Positions 45,064-54,477 of a stretch of DNA of 64,000 bases are shown here, piece by piece. The translations under genes were made by a program, and so were the position numbers. The notes beneath the pieces were generated by a model, which did no database searches, was not told where the DNA came from, and saw only the letters and a program-made list of their open reading frames with translations. The stretch lies in NCBI RefSeq assembly GCF_009765985.1, contig NZ_LMUM01000037.1, forward strand, positions 447,605 through 511,604, written 5' to 3'. Numbering within the stretch: position 1 is the stretch's first letter; each line of letters opens with the position of its first letter. The DNA comes from Acidobacterium sp. S8 (GTDB lineage: Bacteria > Acidobacteriota > Terriglobia > Terriglobales > Acidobacteriaceae).

Positions 45064-45405
45064 TGATACTCCTCTCTGCTTTTACTCCCAGAAATCCCCC
45101 TGAAGACACCAAAAGCCGCCGTTACCGCTCTGGCAGCTTTACGCGTGGACACAAAGTTTTCCAGGATACTGAACCACAACTGACAAATGGCCTTCCAAAC
45201 AAATACACAGCCCCTGAATGGAGAAGTGTGCATATGTTATGGCAGGAAAATCTTCGGGAGGCAAGTAAAAAATATCGGTAAACTCAGCGGATACTTTAAG
45301 TTACGAGAGGACACTGTACTGTCGTAACCTGGCCATAGAAGCACGTGGGAGTATTGGGGATAAGACGGGCGCCTGTCGCGGTTTGTTAGCATCGGGCTAG
45401 AAGGT
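45064..45405. other. Divergent intergenic region, csp and brkB leaders
   Basis: About 340 bases between the minus-strand csp gene and the plus-strand BrkB-like gene. No ORF, tRNA or strong repeat is visible. It should contain both promoters and the csp 5' leader; I could not define promoter elements with confidence. Confidence 0.4.
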
Positions 45406-46317
45406 ATGCCCGAAACCTCAAAAAATGCCGGAGCCGTACTGCCCACCCAGCCGCGCTTCGGATCTGGCCTGTGGCGACAGGTTAAGTCCCTGGCCCTCTA
45501 TCTCACACAGACCGAAGTCCACACGTATGCCTTCAGTGTGGCGGCAAATGCCATTCTCTCACTTTTTCCGTTCATCGTAATGATGTTCACCGTGGCGCGT
45601 CGTGTCTTCCACTCTACCGCCATGGAAGAGGTCATCGTGGACATGCTGCACTATTTCCTGCCCTCCAATCAGGATTTCGTCGTGCGCAATATGAGCCTTC
45701 TGGCTAATCCACAGGGCCGCGTACAGATTGCCTCCGTCATCATGCTGCTCATTTCTTCTTCGGGAGTCTTTCTGCCGCTCGAAGTTGCCTTGAATCGCGT
45801 GTGGGGCGTCACCGAGAACCGTTCCTACCTGAGAAACCAGCTTATTTCCGTTGGATTGGCCTTCGCCGTCGGCGTGCTCGCATTTCTTTCCGTCGCTTTA
45901 ACGACGGCCCAGAACACCGTGCTCTGGTTTTTGTTCTTTGGGAAGACAAATAACGTCGTTTATGCATTTTTTGGACACGCTTTTCTGCAGATTTCGGCTG
46001 CATTTTTCAGCGTTGCCTTTTTTTCTGTCATCTACTGGGTGCTTCCGAATCGCAAGCTGCCCTTTCTCGCGGTTCTTCCTGCCGGAGTCATAACCGGCCT
46101 TCTCTGGGAGGGTGCAAAAGTCCTCTATGTAAAGCTCCTGCCGTGGCTCGATTTTCATTCTGTCTATGGGCCGTTTTCCGTCTCAGTGACGCTGATGATG
46201 TGGGCCTTTCTTACCGGATTGCTGTTGCTCGCCGGAGCGCAGTCTTCGGCAACCCGATATACGCTCCGTTTAGCGCACGAAGCCGACGTAGAAGCCGCGC
46301 AAAAGGCAGAAAACTGA
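45406..46317 (+). CDS. YihY/BrkB-family inner-membrane protein
   Basis: 303 residues with about six transmembrane helices. Hallmarks are SVAANAILSLFPFIVMMF (~45-62), a central VALNRVWGVTENRSYLRNQ (~127-145), and GVITGLLWEGAKVLY. The family (formerly mis-annotated as RNase BN) has unknown transport-like function. A purine-rich AGAAGG directly precedes the ATG. A short Ala-rich tail ends the protein. It precedes the phosphatase gene by ~70 bases on the same strand. Confidence 0.9.
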   Translation: MPETSKNAGAVLPTQPRFGSGLWRQVKSLALYLTQTEVHTYAFSVAANAILSLFPFIVMMFTVARRVFHSTAMEEVIVDMLHYFLPSNQDFVVRNMSLLANPQGRVQIASVIMLLISSSGVFLPLEVALNRVWGVTENRSYLRNQLISVGLAFAVGVLAFLSVALTTAQNTVLWFLFFGKTNNVVYAFFGHAFLQISAAFFSVAFFSVIYWVLPNRKLPFLAVLPAGVITGLLWEGAKVLYVKLLPWLDFHSVYGPFSVSVTLMMWAFLTGLLLLAGAQSSATRYTLRLAHEADVEAAQKAEN

Positions 46318-46386
46318 AGGACTTTTCCGGATTTCCTTCAGTCGCGCTACACTCGTTGCATCAAGCGAAATTAGAGCGAAATACCC

Positions 46387-48561
46387 ATGGGACAGGTCAA
46401 AAATTTTGAAGCTCGCGTCTTTCGTGCGCTTCGTCGAGAACCACCGCAAAGCAAGGTGCACCGCCTCGCCTTCTGGCTGCTGATTATCTACCTTGTCCTG
46501 CTCCCATTTCGCATGATTCCAGGTGTGGCTGGAGAAGTTTTCGGCTTGATCGCCTTCCTGACCTTTGCTTTGCTCCTGGCTTTCTGTGTGCCGCTGGTCT
46601 GGCGCTGGATCTTCGGACGTTTTCTCTGGAAACTGCGCAACCGTCTCATCATGACGTATCTGCTGATGGCGCTTACGCCGGTCGTGCTTTTCGTCCTGCT
46701 GGCTCTGAGCGCGTTGTATCTCTTCAGCGGGCAGTTTGCCATCTTCGCCGCCACGGCTGAGATGAACACGCAGATGGAGCACTATTCCTCGGAAAACCGC
46801 GCCTTCGCCATGCACGTGGCCCATCTGCTGAACATGGAGCCCACATCCAAAAGCGTATCTTTGCCGGAAATGGAAGATACCGCACCGGGCGGCGACGAAG
46901 CTGGTGTGAAGATCGCAGCCTTTCATGACGGCAAGCCGATGCCGATCAGCCCGGCAAGCCTGCAGGCGGCTGACATTACCCAGATTCCGGCATGGGCCAA
47001 GGATCGTTTCAGCGATGTTGTTCTCGATAACAACAAGCTCTACCTGCGCGCCATCGACATACAGACGGTGAACGGCCACACCACCACGCTGATCACCAGC
47101 ACGCCCTTGACCATGGCGAGGATCGACCGCGTGGCGCACGGCATCGGCCGAATTGAGCTTTTTCCCAACTTGCCCATGAGCGATGAGATTTCGGCAGGCG
47201 GCGACACACAGACGAAAGTCACATTCAACAAACCGTCCGAATCCGGCGTAAAAGCAAGGATCAAGGACCAGAAAGTGACACGCGAAGAAATTCGCCGGAA
47301 TGCGATCACGGGCGGCATGCTGCCACCGGCAAAACACTTTTACGATATTCCCATCCGGTTCTACGCGCCCCTCCAGACGACCGACTGGACGACAGGCAAA
47401 TCACTCAATACGCCAACCAGCGTCACGTCGCGGCCTTCGTTGCTCTATCAGCGACTGTTTATTACATCGTTGAACATCGCGACGGTTGTGCAGAATGTCC
47501 TGATTGCCATCGCGATCTTCTTCGGGCTGCTGGAATTGATCGCTTTCTTCATGGCAGTGCGATTGAATCGCACCATCACGCGGTCTGTTAACAACCTGTA
47601 TGACGCAACGGTAGAGATCGATCAGGGCAATCTGGCGCATCGCATCCAGGTCACGCGGAACGACCAGCTCGCGGCACTCAGCCGCTCCTTCAACCGCATG
47701 TCCTACTCGCTCGAACGTCTGCTCTCTGAGCAGCGCGAGAAAGAGCGACTGCAGGGCGAACTCGCCATCGCGCAGGAGGTGCAGGCCAATCTCTTTCCGC
47801 GCAGCACCGTCACCGTCCCCACTCTGGAACTGCATGGCGCCTGCTACCCGGCGCGTACCGTGAGCGGCGACTATTATGACTTTCTGGTCTTCGGCCATTC
47901 CGGTCTAGGGCTTGCTCTGGGCGATATCAGCGGGAAGGGAATCTCGGCTGCGTTGCTCATGGCCACACTGCATTCCGCGGTGCGCGCCTATCGCTATGCA
48001 GGCGAAGAGATGATCATCTCCGACGGCCAATTTACCGCGGTTATGACGGAAGAAAACGGAAATGGCAATTCAAATGGCTACGGAATCGATCCCTTTCTTC
48101 AGCCGGGAAAGATCCTCGCGCAACTCAATCGCCATTTATACCGCAGCACACAGCCGGAAAAATATGCCACGCTTTTTCTTGCTCACTATGACGGGATGAC
48201 CAGCGAGCTGACATATTCCTGCGGCGGCCAACTGCCTCCCATGATTCTGCGCCACGATGACACTGTTACCCAGCTCACCTGCGGCGGCACGGTCGTTGGA
48301 CTGCTGGAGAATGCCACATACGAGCAGGGCACTGAAAAACTGCATAGCGGCGATATCCTTATCGCTTACAGCGACGGTGTAACCGAGCCGGAAAATGACT
48401 TCGGTGAGTTTGGGGAAGAGCGTCTGGTGGATCTGGTGCGTCGCCATCGCCACCTGCCTCTTGATGCCATTTCCGAACAGGTAATGCAGTCTCTGCGCAA
48501 CTGGATCGGCGGCCAGGAGCAGCCCGACGATATTACCTTGGTCCTCGCGCGGCAGCGCTGA
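46387..48561 (+). CDS. Membrane HAMP-SpoIIE (RsbU-type) protein phosphatase
   Basis: 724 residues: three N-terminal helices (~27-115), a ~250-residue periplasmic sensor region, a helix (~371-393), a HAMP domain (~394-445), a short coiled coil with QREKERLQGELAIAQEVQAN, and a SpoIIE-type PP2C domain (~485-724) with SGDYYDF (~492) and GDISGKG (~517). It probably dephosphorylates an anti-sigma-factor antagonist in response to an envelope signal. No anti-sigma partner is nearby. Confidence 0.9.
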   Translation: MGQVKNFEARVFRALRREPPQSKVHRLAFWLLIIYLVLLPFRMIPGVAGEVFGLIAFLTFALLLAFCVPLVWRWIFGRFLWKLRNRLIMTYLLMALTPVVLFVLLALSALYLFSGQFAIFAATAEMNTQMEHYSSENRAFAMHVAHLLNMEPTSKSVSLPEMEDTAPGGDEAGVKIAAFHDGKPMPISPASLQAADITQIPAWAKDRFSDVVLDNNKLYLRAIDIQTVNGHTTTLITSTPLTMARIDRVAHGIGRIELFPNLPMSDEISAGGDTQTKVTFNKPSESGVKARIKDQKVTREEIRRNAITGGMLPPAKHFYDIPIRFYAPLQTTDWTTGKSLNTPTSVTSRPSLLYQRLFITSLNIATVVQNVLIAIAIFFGLLELIAFFMAVRLNRTITRSVNNLYDATVEIDQGNLAHRIQVTRNDQLAALSRSFNRMSYSLERLLSEQREKERLQGELAIAQEVQANLFPRSTVTVPTLELHGACYPARTVSGDYYDFLVFGHSGLGLALGDISGKGISAALLMATLHSAVRAYRYAGEEMIISDGQFTAVMTEENGNGNSNGYGIDPFLQPGKILAQLNRHLYRSTQPEKYATLFLAHYDGMTSELTYSCGGQLPPMILRHDDTVTQLTCGGTVVGLLENATYEQGTEKLHSGDILIAYSDGVTEPENDFGEFGEERLVDLVRRHRHLPLDAISEQVMQSLRNWIGGQEQPDDITLVLARQR

Positions 48562-48575
48562 ATCGAATAGCTAAG

Positions 48576-49310
48576 ATGATGAGAAAAGCAGAGAAAGGCA
48601 TGGTCTACCTGGTAGGCGCTGGTCCGGGCGATCCGGAGCTGCTGACGGTGCGTGCCGCCCGCCTGATGGAGACTGGCGATTTTGTCTTTCATGACGATCT
48701 GGTAGCGCCGGAGATTCTCGAGCTCGCCGGTGAGAACGCTACGGTCATGAACGTAGGCAAGCGCTGCGGTAACAAAACCATCACACAGGACGATATCAAT
48801 GCGCTGCTTGTCGAGCATGCCAGCGCCGGGCATAGCGTCGTACGCCTCAAGACCGGAGACCCGATGCTCTTTGGCCGCGCCGGCGAAGAAATGGACGCCC
48901 TGGCGGCAGCAGCCATTCCCTTTGAATCGGTCCCCGGAATCACCGCAGGCTTTGCCGCCTCGTCACGCATCGACGCCTCGCTTACTGACCGGCGGCTTGC
49001 CTCCAAAGTAATTTTCCTCACAGGCCATCGCGCTGGTTCAGACGAGCCGAGCTGGGGTCCCCTGCCTCTCGACGCCACGCTGATCATCTACATGCCTGGA
49101 CCAGACTACATTCGGTTGTCATCGCAGATTCGCCGCGCTGGCTTTAAGGGACAAACTCCATGCGCGATCGTTTCCAGCGTCGCTACGCCTCAGGAGCAGG
49201 TGGTGCACACCACCGTTGACCGATTGGCAAGAACGTCACCGCTGCCCGCGCCCTGCGTCGTACTTGTGGGCGATGCTCTCTACGGAAAATTGCCCGAAGC
49301 CGAAAAGTAA
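48576..49310 (+). CDS. cobA: Uroporphyrinogen-III C-methyltransferase
   Basis: 244 residues. GMVYLVGAGPGDPELLTVRA (~8-27), the SAM-binding LKTGDPMLFGRAGEE (~90-104) and VPGITAGFAASSR identify SUMT. It makes precorrin-2 for siroheme or cobalamin. The true N-terminus may be Met 9 (48600) with AAAGG upstream. It follows the phosphatase gene by 14 bases; no other cobalamin or siroheme gene is in the window, though queG and hpnJ use B12. Confidence 0.9.
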   Translation: MMRKAEKGMVYLVGAGPGDPELLTVRAARLMETGDFVFHDDLVAPEILELAGENATVMNVGKRCGNKTITQDDINALLVEHASAGHSVVRLKTGDPMLFGRAGEEMDALAAAAIPFESVPGITAGFAASSRIDASLTDRRLASKVIFLTGHRAGSDEPSWGPLPLDATLIIYMPGPDYIRLSSQIRRAGFKGQTPCAIVSSVATPQEQVVHTTVDRLARTSPLPAPCVVLVGDALYGKLPEAEK

Positions 49311-49762
49311 GCCAATGTTAAGAAGCAGCTTGCAGGGCAAAATTAAAATTCACTCGTTGCAACGACAAGTGGCAGTGTATTATGCCTGAAATTGATAAAC
49401 TGGTTTATAGAACATTTTCCTATGGCTATTTTTCTGTAGCTATAGATCGGCTCTCATCCAGGCTCCTGTAGCAAATTTCTTAGAGATGTAGAAAATCGTC
49501 ATTTGAGGCCACTCTGACCGCCGTCATTCTGACGACCGAAGGGAGGAAGAATTTCAAGCCACTCTGGTTGGGGGATTCTCTTCGTGCGCTCAGAAGTGAT
49601 TTGCTCTGGAAGCTGAAAAATACTTGGTCTTCGTCCGCAAAGTGCCTGTAATCAGTAATTTACATGCAAATTATCTGGAATCAATACTTTAGCTTTGAGG
49701 CGATCAAATAACCCTATTGATTTCAGGAATTTACGAAAATCTAGGAAAGGGGGGGCCTTCCC
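49311..49762. other. Intergenic region with repeat fragment and G tract
   Basis: About 450 bases between convergent genes, no ORF seen. It holds the dispersed CGTCATTCTGACGACCGAAG motif (49522-49550) and a seven-G run at 49749-49755 ending just before the propeller gene's stop. AT-rich stretches at 49320-49440 and 49620-49720 may be remnants. Nothing else stands out. Confidence 0.4.
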
Positions 49763-50932
49763 TCATCTTACTCGAAAGCCCTTCACAACAATGGCGTTCG
49801 GCTGCCGCCCAGCAGGCAGGATCGTGAACAGCGTCCCGATACCGCTTACGCCTGAGGGGTTCCGACTCATCACGCGCACTACGGAGACGTCATTCGACTT
49901 TGCATCGGTGGCCAGCAGCAGATGGCCTTCTTTTGAAAATGCCAGCGCGTCCGGTCCCGAGCCTACATGCACGGTGTTGACGACCTTGCCGTCATCGATC
50001 GAATAGACTTCGATTGAATCGGCATTGAATTTGCTGATCCACAGGGTCGAGTTATCCGCGCTGACGATCGCGCTCGCGGGATGCGCGCCGACGAGATAAG
50101 CGCCGCCGACCTCGTTCATCTGCGTAGCGATCTCCGAGATCGAATCGCTGCCGAAGTTCGAGACGAAGATTTCGCCGCCGTCAGGCTTCAGCGCCAGGTG
50201 CACCGGCGTCTTGCCTACGTCGAGAAAGGTAAGCAGGCGGTCCGCGTGTTCGCTGGCGACTGCGCTATCAGGCCGCGCAAGGCCAATGACCATGACCTGA
50301 TGACCGCCGGAGCAGGTAATGAATGCCTTTGTCGAGTCAGGCAGCACGACGGCGTGCGTCGCCCCCGGACAACCAGCAAAGACGCTGCGTACTTTATAAG
50401 ACTGGGGATCGATGATGCTGACGCTTCCGCTCGCCCGGTTGGTGACGACCAGGCTCTTGCCGTCGGGAGAAATACGCGCCAGCCCCGGTGCTTCGCCAGC
50501 GCCGATAACAGCAATCTCGCGTCGCGCACCAAGGTCGATGACCGAGACGTTATTCGATCCCGAATTCGCAACATAAGCGCGCTCACCCTGCGAATCAACG
50601 TCGATGAAGTAAGGCTTGCTGTGAACAGCAATCGTCGCGGCGACCGCGTTCTTTTCCGCGTCGATAACGCTGATGGAGTTGCTGCCGGTATTCACAGCAT
50701 AAATTTCGTTCTTTGCCGGGTTGGCAGCGATGCCAGTGGGATTCTCTCCCACACGAATGATGCGGTCCTGCCGCAGGTTGATCAGGTCAAGAACAGAAAC
50801 CGAGTTGCTGCCGCCGTTGGTGACGTAGGCATATTCGCGATAATCCGCCGGATACTGCGGGAAATCGCGTTTGCGGCATGCAGTAAGCGAAGCCAGCAGC
50901 AGCAGCAGCATCGCTGCAAAGCTGACCCGCAT
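49763..50932 (-). CDS. YVTN-type beta-propeller lipoprotein
   Basis: 389 residues from ATG 50932, giving a lipobox LTAC (Cys 19); an upstream start at 50974 adds 14 residues. Repeats of ~40 residues with YVTNGGSNSVSVLD, YAVNTGSNSISVID, YVANSGSNNVSVID and similar build a seven-bladed propeller. Probably outer-membrane-anchored and periplasmic or surface-exposed. Such proteins often bind ligands or proteins; no catalytic motif is seen. It lies directly downstream of aroF on the same strand. Confidence 0.85.
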   Translation of the reverse strand: MRVSFAAMLLLLLASLTACRKRDFPQYPADYREYAYVTNGGSNSVSVLDLINLRQDRIIRVGENPTGIAANPAKNEIYAVNTGSNSISVIDAEKNAVAATIAVHSKPYFIDVDSQGERAYVANSGSNNVSVIDLGARREIAVIGAGEAPGLARISPDGKSLVVTNRASGSVSIIDPQSYKVRSVFAGCPGATHAVVLPDSTKAFITCSGGHQVMVIGLARPDSAVASEHADRLLTFLDVGKTPVHLALKPDGGEIFVSNFGSDSISEIATQMNEVGGAYLVGAHPASAIVSADNSTLWISKFNADSIEVYSIDDGKVVNTVHVGSGPDALAFSKEGHLLLATDAKSNDVSVVRVMSRNPSGVSGIGTLFTILPAGRQPNAIVVKGFRVR

Positions 50933-50978
50933 TCGTTGTGTAGATAAAGTCGTATCGTGCTGACCGGAAGGCATGCGT

Positions 50979-52037
50979 CTAATGAGAAGCTACGCCTTCC
51001 GTGATCTTGATACCGCGCGGAATATTGCGGCCGAGAACGGTTGCAATCTGTGAAGCTTCCTCCATCAGTTGCATATACTGTTCCGGATAGAGCGACTGCA
51101 TGCCATCGGAGAGCGCCTTATCAGGCTGATGATGCACTTCGACGATAAGGCCATCGCAGCCAACGGCAATTGCAGCGCGGCCCAGCGGAATGACCTTGTT
51201 ACGCTTGCCGGTGCCGTGGCTCGGATCGACCACGATTGGCAAGTGGCTGAGACGCTGCACAGCGGGCACGATGCTGAGGTCGAGCGTGTTGCGGGTGTGA
51301 TCGGCAAATGTACGCACGCCGCGCTCGCACAGGATGACCTGATAATTGCCTTCGCTCATGATGTACTCGGCCGCCATGAGGAACTCTTCGAGCGTTGCAG
51401 CAATACCGCGCTTCAGCAGAACAGGCTTGCGCTTGCGGCCGGCTGCCTTCAGCAGAGAATAATTCTGCATGTTGCGCGCGCCAATCTGGATCACATCTGC
51501 ATATTTGTCGACCAGCTCCAGCGCATCGTTGTCGATAGCTTCCGTGACGATGCGCATGCCGAAGCGGTCGCGGATTTCAGCCATGATCTTCAGCGCTTCC
51601 TCACCGAGTCCTTGAAAGGCATATGGAGAAGTGCGTGGCTTATAGGCTCCGCCGCGAAAGAACTGCGCGCCTGCATTAGCGACCTGTTCAGCAACAGCGA
51701 AGGCCTGCTCGCGCGTTTCAATTGAGCAGGGGCCTGCAATCATGGCGAGATCGCGTCCGCCGATGGTGGCATTGGTGCCGGGGAAGGTGATAATGGTGTC
51801 GTCTTCCTTCACATCGCGGCTCACCAGCTTGTAAGGCTTGGAGACTCGAATAACCTCAGCAACACCAGAAAGCTCTTCGATGTTGCCGCGATCGATCTCA
51901 CCCTGGTTGCCGGTGATGCCGATGGCGGTGCGTTGCGCGCCCGGAAGTGGATGAGGGCGAAAACCTAATTGCTCAATGTGCTCGCAGACTGCCTGGATTT
52001 CTTCCGGCGTGGCCTGCGCTTTCATGACGACAAGCAT
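50979..52037 (-). CDS. aroF: 3-deoxy-7-phosphoheptulonate synthase, type I-beta (AroF/KdsA-like)
   Basis: 352 residues from ATG 52037 (AAAGG ~9 bases upstream); a longer GTG start at 52064 adds nine. N-terminal ~80 residues form the ferredoxin-like regulatory domain of Thermotoga-type enzymes; then [10 protein letters not shown] (~102), [15 protein letters not shown] (~134), LLKRGIA (~215) and [10 protein letters not shown] (~278). It condenses PEP and erythrose-4-phosphate to start the shikimate pathway; the regulatory domain suggests feedback inhibition by aromatic amino acids. Confidence 0.93.
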   Translation of the reverse strand: MLVVMKAQATPEEIQAVCEHIEQLGFRPHPLPGAQRTAIGITGNQGEIDRGNIEELSGVAEVIRVSKPYKLVSRDVKEDDTIITFPGTNATIGGRDLAMIAGPCSIETREQAFAVAEQVANAGAQFFRGGAYKPRTSPYAFQGLGEEALKIMAEIRDRFGMRIVTEAIDNDALELVDKYADVIQIGARNMQNYSLLKAAGRKRKPVLLKRGIAATLEEFLMAAEYIMSEGNYQVILCERGVRTFADHTRNTLDLSIVPAVQRLSHLPIVVDPSHGTGKRNKVIPLGRAAIAVGCDGLIVEVHHQPDKALSDGMQSLYPEQYMQLMEEASQIATVLGRNIPRGIKITEGVASH

Positions 52038-52109
52038 GGCGACTGGCCTTTCTCTATAACTCACCAGTGTATCGGCTGCTTGCCGTCAGCGGCAATGAAA
52101 GCGAGAGAG

Positions 52110-52355
52110 TTACGTAATATCCGGTTCCGTGGCAGCTTCAGGAATAATGTCGGAGCCGGGGTCAGCGAGGATGGCGCGCGCATCGGCTTCTTCAACGGCT
52201 TTGACCTGCAATTGCAGCGGCCCCAGGCCGGGTTCCATAATGCGGGCATTTTCACCCGAGAGAAAAACTTCAATTCCGGCAGATTCCAGCCGTAGCTTCG
52301 CCATTTCGGCTTCAAGCGGTTCAGTAAAGCTGGCAACGGTGATGACTTCTTCCAT
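52110..52355 (-). CDS. DUF2007-type putative signal-transducing protein
   Basis: 81 residues. VASFTEPLEAEMAKLRLESAG (~7-27) and a following VKAVEEADARAIL match small DUF2007 proteins, whose role is unknown. ATG 52355 has GGA ~7 bases upstream. It lies between aroF and purB (divergent). Slightly acidic and lacking membrane segments. Confidence 0.7.
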   Translation of the reverse strand: MEEVITVASFTEPLEAEMAKLRLESAGIEVFLSGENARIMEPGLGPLQLQVKAVEEADARAILADPGSDIIPEAATEPDIT

Positions 52356-52454
52356 GGATTTCCTTTCCTTTTGTTCGAGTCAACCGCTATTAGGATGCTC
52401 AAACGGTAAAATAAGAAGTTCACCCAACAGCTTATTCCTTAGGAGAGTGCTTCG

Positions 52455-53750
52455 TTGATTGCCCGCTATACACGCCCGAAAATGGGCCAAATCTGGAGTG
52501 ATGAAAATAAATACCGCATGTGGCTTGCGGTGGAAACTGCCGCGAGCGAAACGCTGGCCGAAGACGGCATCGTGCCTGCGGAAGCAGCAAAGGCCATCCG
52601 TGAGCGCGGCGACTTCAGCGTGGCGCGCATTCAGGAGATCGAAGCCGAGGTGAAGCACGATGTGATCGCCTTCACGACCGCGGTCGCAGAGAAGATCGGA
52701 CCGGAATCGCGCTGGTTGCACTACGGGCTCACATCGAATGACGTGGTGGATACCGCGCAGGCGTTGCAGATCAAGGCGGCCTCGGTGCTCATCCGTGAAG
52801 ATCTGCTCGCAGTAGCCGATGTGCTGAAGAAACGCGCTCTCGAGTTCAAGCACACGCCCACGATTGGCCGCACCCACGGCATTCATGCTGAGCCGACGAC
52901 CTTCGGCCTGAAGATGCTGAACTGGCACGCCGAGATGCAGCGCAATATTGAACGTTTCGACGCGGCAGCAGAGCAGATTCGCATTGGCAAGCTGTCGGGT
53001 GCTGTGGGCACCTTCGGGCATCTCAGCCCGAAGCACGAAGAGCGCATCTGCGAGAAGCTTGGTTTGAAGCCTGCCCCGGTGGCGACGCAGGTCATTCAGC
53101 GTGACCGGCATGCGCATTACATTTCGACGCTCGCCATCATTACCTCCACGCTCGATAAGATCGCGGTCGAGATTCGCCACCTGCAGCGGACGGAAGTGCG
53201 CGAGGCCGAGGAATATTTTTCCGAGAAGCAGAAGGGTTCGTCCGCCATGCCGCACAAGCGCAATCCGATTACGACCGAGCAGATCAGCGGCCTCGCCCGT
53301 GTTGTGCGTGCGAATGCGCAGGCTGCTTATGAGAACGTCGCTCTCTGGCATGAGCGCGATATCTCGCACTCTTCAGTGGAGCGCATTATCTTCCCGGATT
53401 CAACGATCCTAACGGATTATCTGCTGGCGAAGACGGCGAACCTGATTGAGAAGCTGCTCGTCTATCCGCAGCGCATGATGAAGAATCTAGAGAGCACTGG
53501 CGGTCTAATCTTCAGCGGTCAGCTGCTGCTTGATCTGGCTGAATCAGGCATGTTGCGCGAAGACGCCTATCGCCTGGTACAGGGTCATGCCATGCGGGCG
53601 TGGAAGGAAGACCTCGTCTTCCGCGACCTCATTAAAAACGATCCGGAAATTACCGCGAAACTCAGCGCAGAAAAGCTGGAGCATGCCTTCGATCTAAATC
53701 GGCAGCTGCGCAATGTGGATGCGATCTTCGATCGCGTGCTGCAAGGATAA
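52455..53750 (+). CDS. purB: Adenylosuccinate lyase
   Basis: 431 residues from TTG 52455, with AGGAGAG 7 bases upstream. Fumarase/aspartase-superfamily signature SSAMPHKRNP (~262-271) and the conserved GRTHGIHAEPTTFG (~138-151) with the catalytic His. It acts twice in purine synthesis, on SAICAR and adenylosuccinate. Followed by a repeat element with a long hairpin. Confidence 0.95.
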   Translation: MIARYTRPKMGQIWSDENKYRMWLAVETAASETLAEDGIVPAEAAKAIRERGDFSVARIQEIEAEVKHDVIAFTTAVAEKIGPESRWLHYGLTSNDVVDTAQALQIKAASVLIREDLLAVADVLKKRALEFKHTPTIGRTHGIHAEPTTFGLKMLNWHAEMQRNIERFDAAAEQIRIGKLSGAVGTFGHLSPKHEERICEKLGLKPAPVATQVIQRDRHAHYISTLAIITSTLDKIAVEIRHLQRTEVREAEEYFSEKQKGSSAMPHKRNPITTEQISGLARVVRANAQAAYENVALWHERDISHSSVERIIFPDSTILTDYLLAKTANLIEKLLVYPQRMMKNLESTGGLIFSGQLLLDLAESGMLREDAYRLVQGHAMRAWKEDLVFRDLIKNDPEITAKLSAEKLEHAFDLNRQLRNVDAIFDRVLQG

Positions 53751-53780
53751 CCGTCTGACATTGCAGCCTGTCATGGATTG

Positions 53781-53834
53781 GCGTCATTCTGAGAGCGGCG
53801 AAGAGTCTTGTGAATTCCGCCCTCAGAATGACGC
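53781..53834 (+). repeat. 13-bp hairpin repeat element after purB
   Basis: GCGTCATTCTGAG (53781-53793) and CTCAGAATGACGC (53822-53834) form a perfect 13-bp stem, with GGCG/CGCC extending it inside. The left arm continues as GCGGCGAAG, so this belongs to the dispersed TCATTCTGAG-CGAAG family. It lies 30 bases past purB and may act as its 3' stabiliser. Confidence 0.6.
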
Positions 53835-53858
53835 TATCGCAGGACAGGAGATTGCTCG

Positions 53859-54236
53859 TTAAGTTTTCTGCACAAACAAGCAGGAAAGATACTCGCGCTG
53901 CTGGATGAAGATCACGATCCAGCCGATCGCCACCAAAATAGCCAACTGCGCTCCCGCAGGCATCATGAGAATATGAAATAGATCGATGTTGACGATGACC
54001 GGGCCAAGCAGGACGAGCGCGAGAGGTACATAACGGTTAGCAAGAAGCAGCGCGCCGCCTGCAACCTGAACCGCCGCCACAGCAAGCACATAATGCGATT
54101 GAATCATCGCGCCCAGAAACTGTCCGGCCAGCCCCGGTGGTAATGGTTCAGGGATGAAGTGCAGGAAGCCGTTCAGCCCGAAGACGACAAAGATCAACCC
54201 AAGAATAATGCGCGCGATCAATGCAGCAATTTTCAT
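53859..54236 (-). CDS. DoxX-like small membrane protein
   Basis: 125 residues, four predicted helices with FVVFGLNGFLHFIPEPLPPG near the N-terminus and an even alternation of hydrophobic segments as in the DoxX/SURF4-like family. Such proteins have uncertain redox or transport roles. It stands near the ArsR/AHSA1 locus on the same strand, but ~100 bases separate it from the AHSA1 remnant. Confidence 0.75.
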   Translation of the reverse strand: MKIAALIARIILGLIFVVFGLNGFLHFIPEPLPPGLAGQFLGAMIQSHYVLAVAAVQVAGGALLLANRYVPLALVLLGPVIVNIDLFHILMMPAGAQLAILVAIGWIVIFIQQREYLSCLFVQKT

Positions 54237-54337
54237 TCAACCCTCTTTTTTGAATCACGAAAAATATAGGATCCAGGAGCGGCAGCTGTAAAACACTGGC
54301 CACCGTGCTTGATTCGCGAAATGGCCGCGGAGATGTT

Positions 54338-54467
54338 TTATCTTTTCGCAAGAAGCTCTGCGAGGCGATCAAGCGTGCCGTTCCAGCCTTGTTGCCTTGA
54401 AGGCGAGAGAGCGAGGAGCATCGAATGCACGTGTAAGAACGAGTTCGATATTTGCTGTTTCGTACAT
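54338..54467 (-). pseudogene. Internally deleted AHSA1-domain gene remnant
   Basis: ATG 54467, with GGAG 8 bases upstream, encodes MYETANIELVLTRAFDAPRS then LAFKA, the start of an AHSA1/SRPBCC protein, but leaves homology at once (TRLERHA and stop at 54369). In another frame the next bases read QGWNGTLDRLAELLAKR and stop at 54338, exactly the C-terminus of the same family. About 110 internal codons are thus gone and the frame is lost. The intact sister gene is immediately upstream. Confidence 0.7.
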
Positions 54468-54477
54468 GGAATTCTCC

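Noticed and set aside
52380..53369. A 329-codon minus-strand frame over purB
   Set aside because: purB carries SSAMPHKRNP and a good Shine-Dalgarno; the antisense frame is His/Arg-rich without family features.
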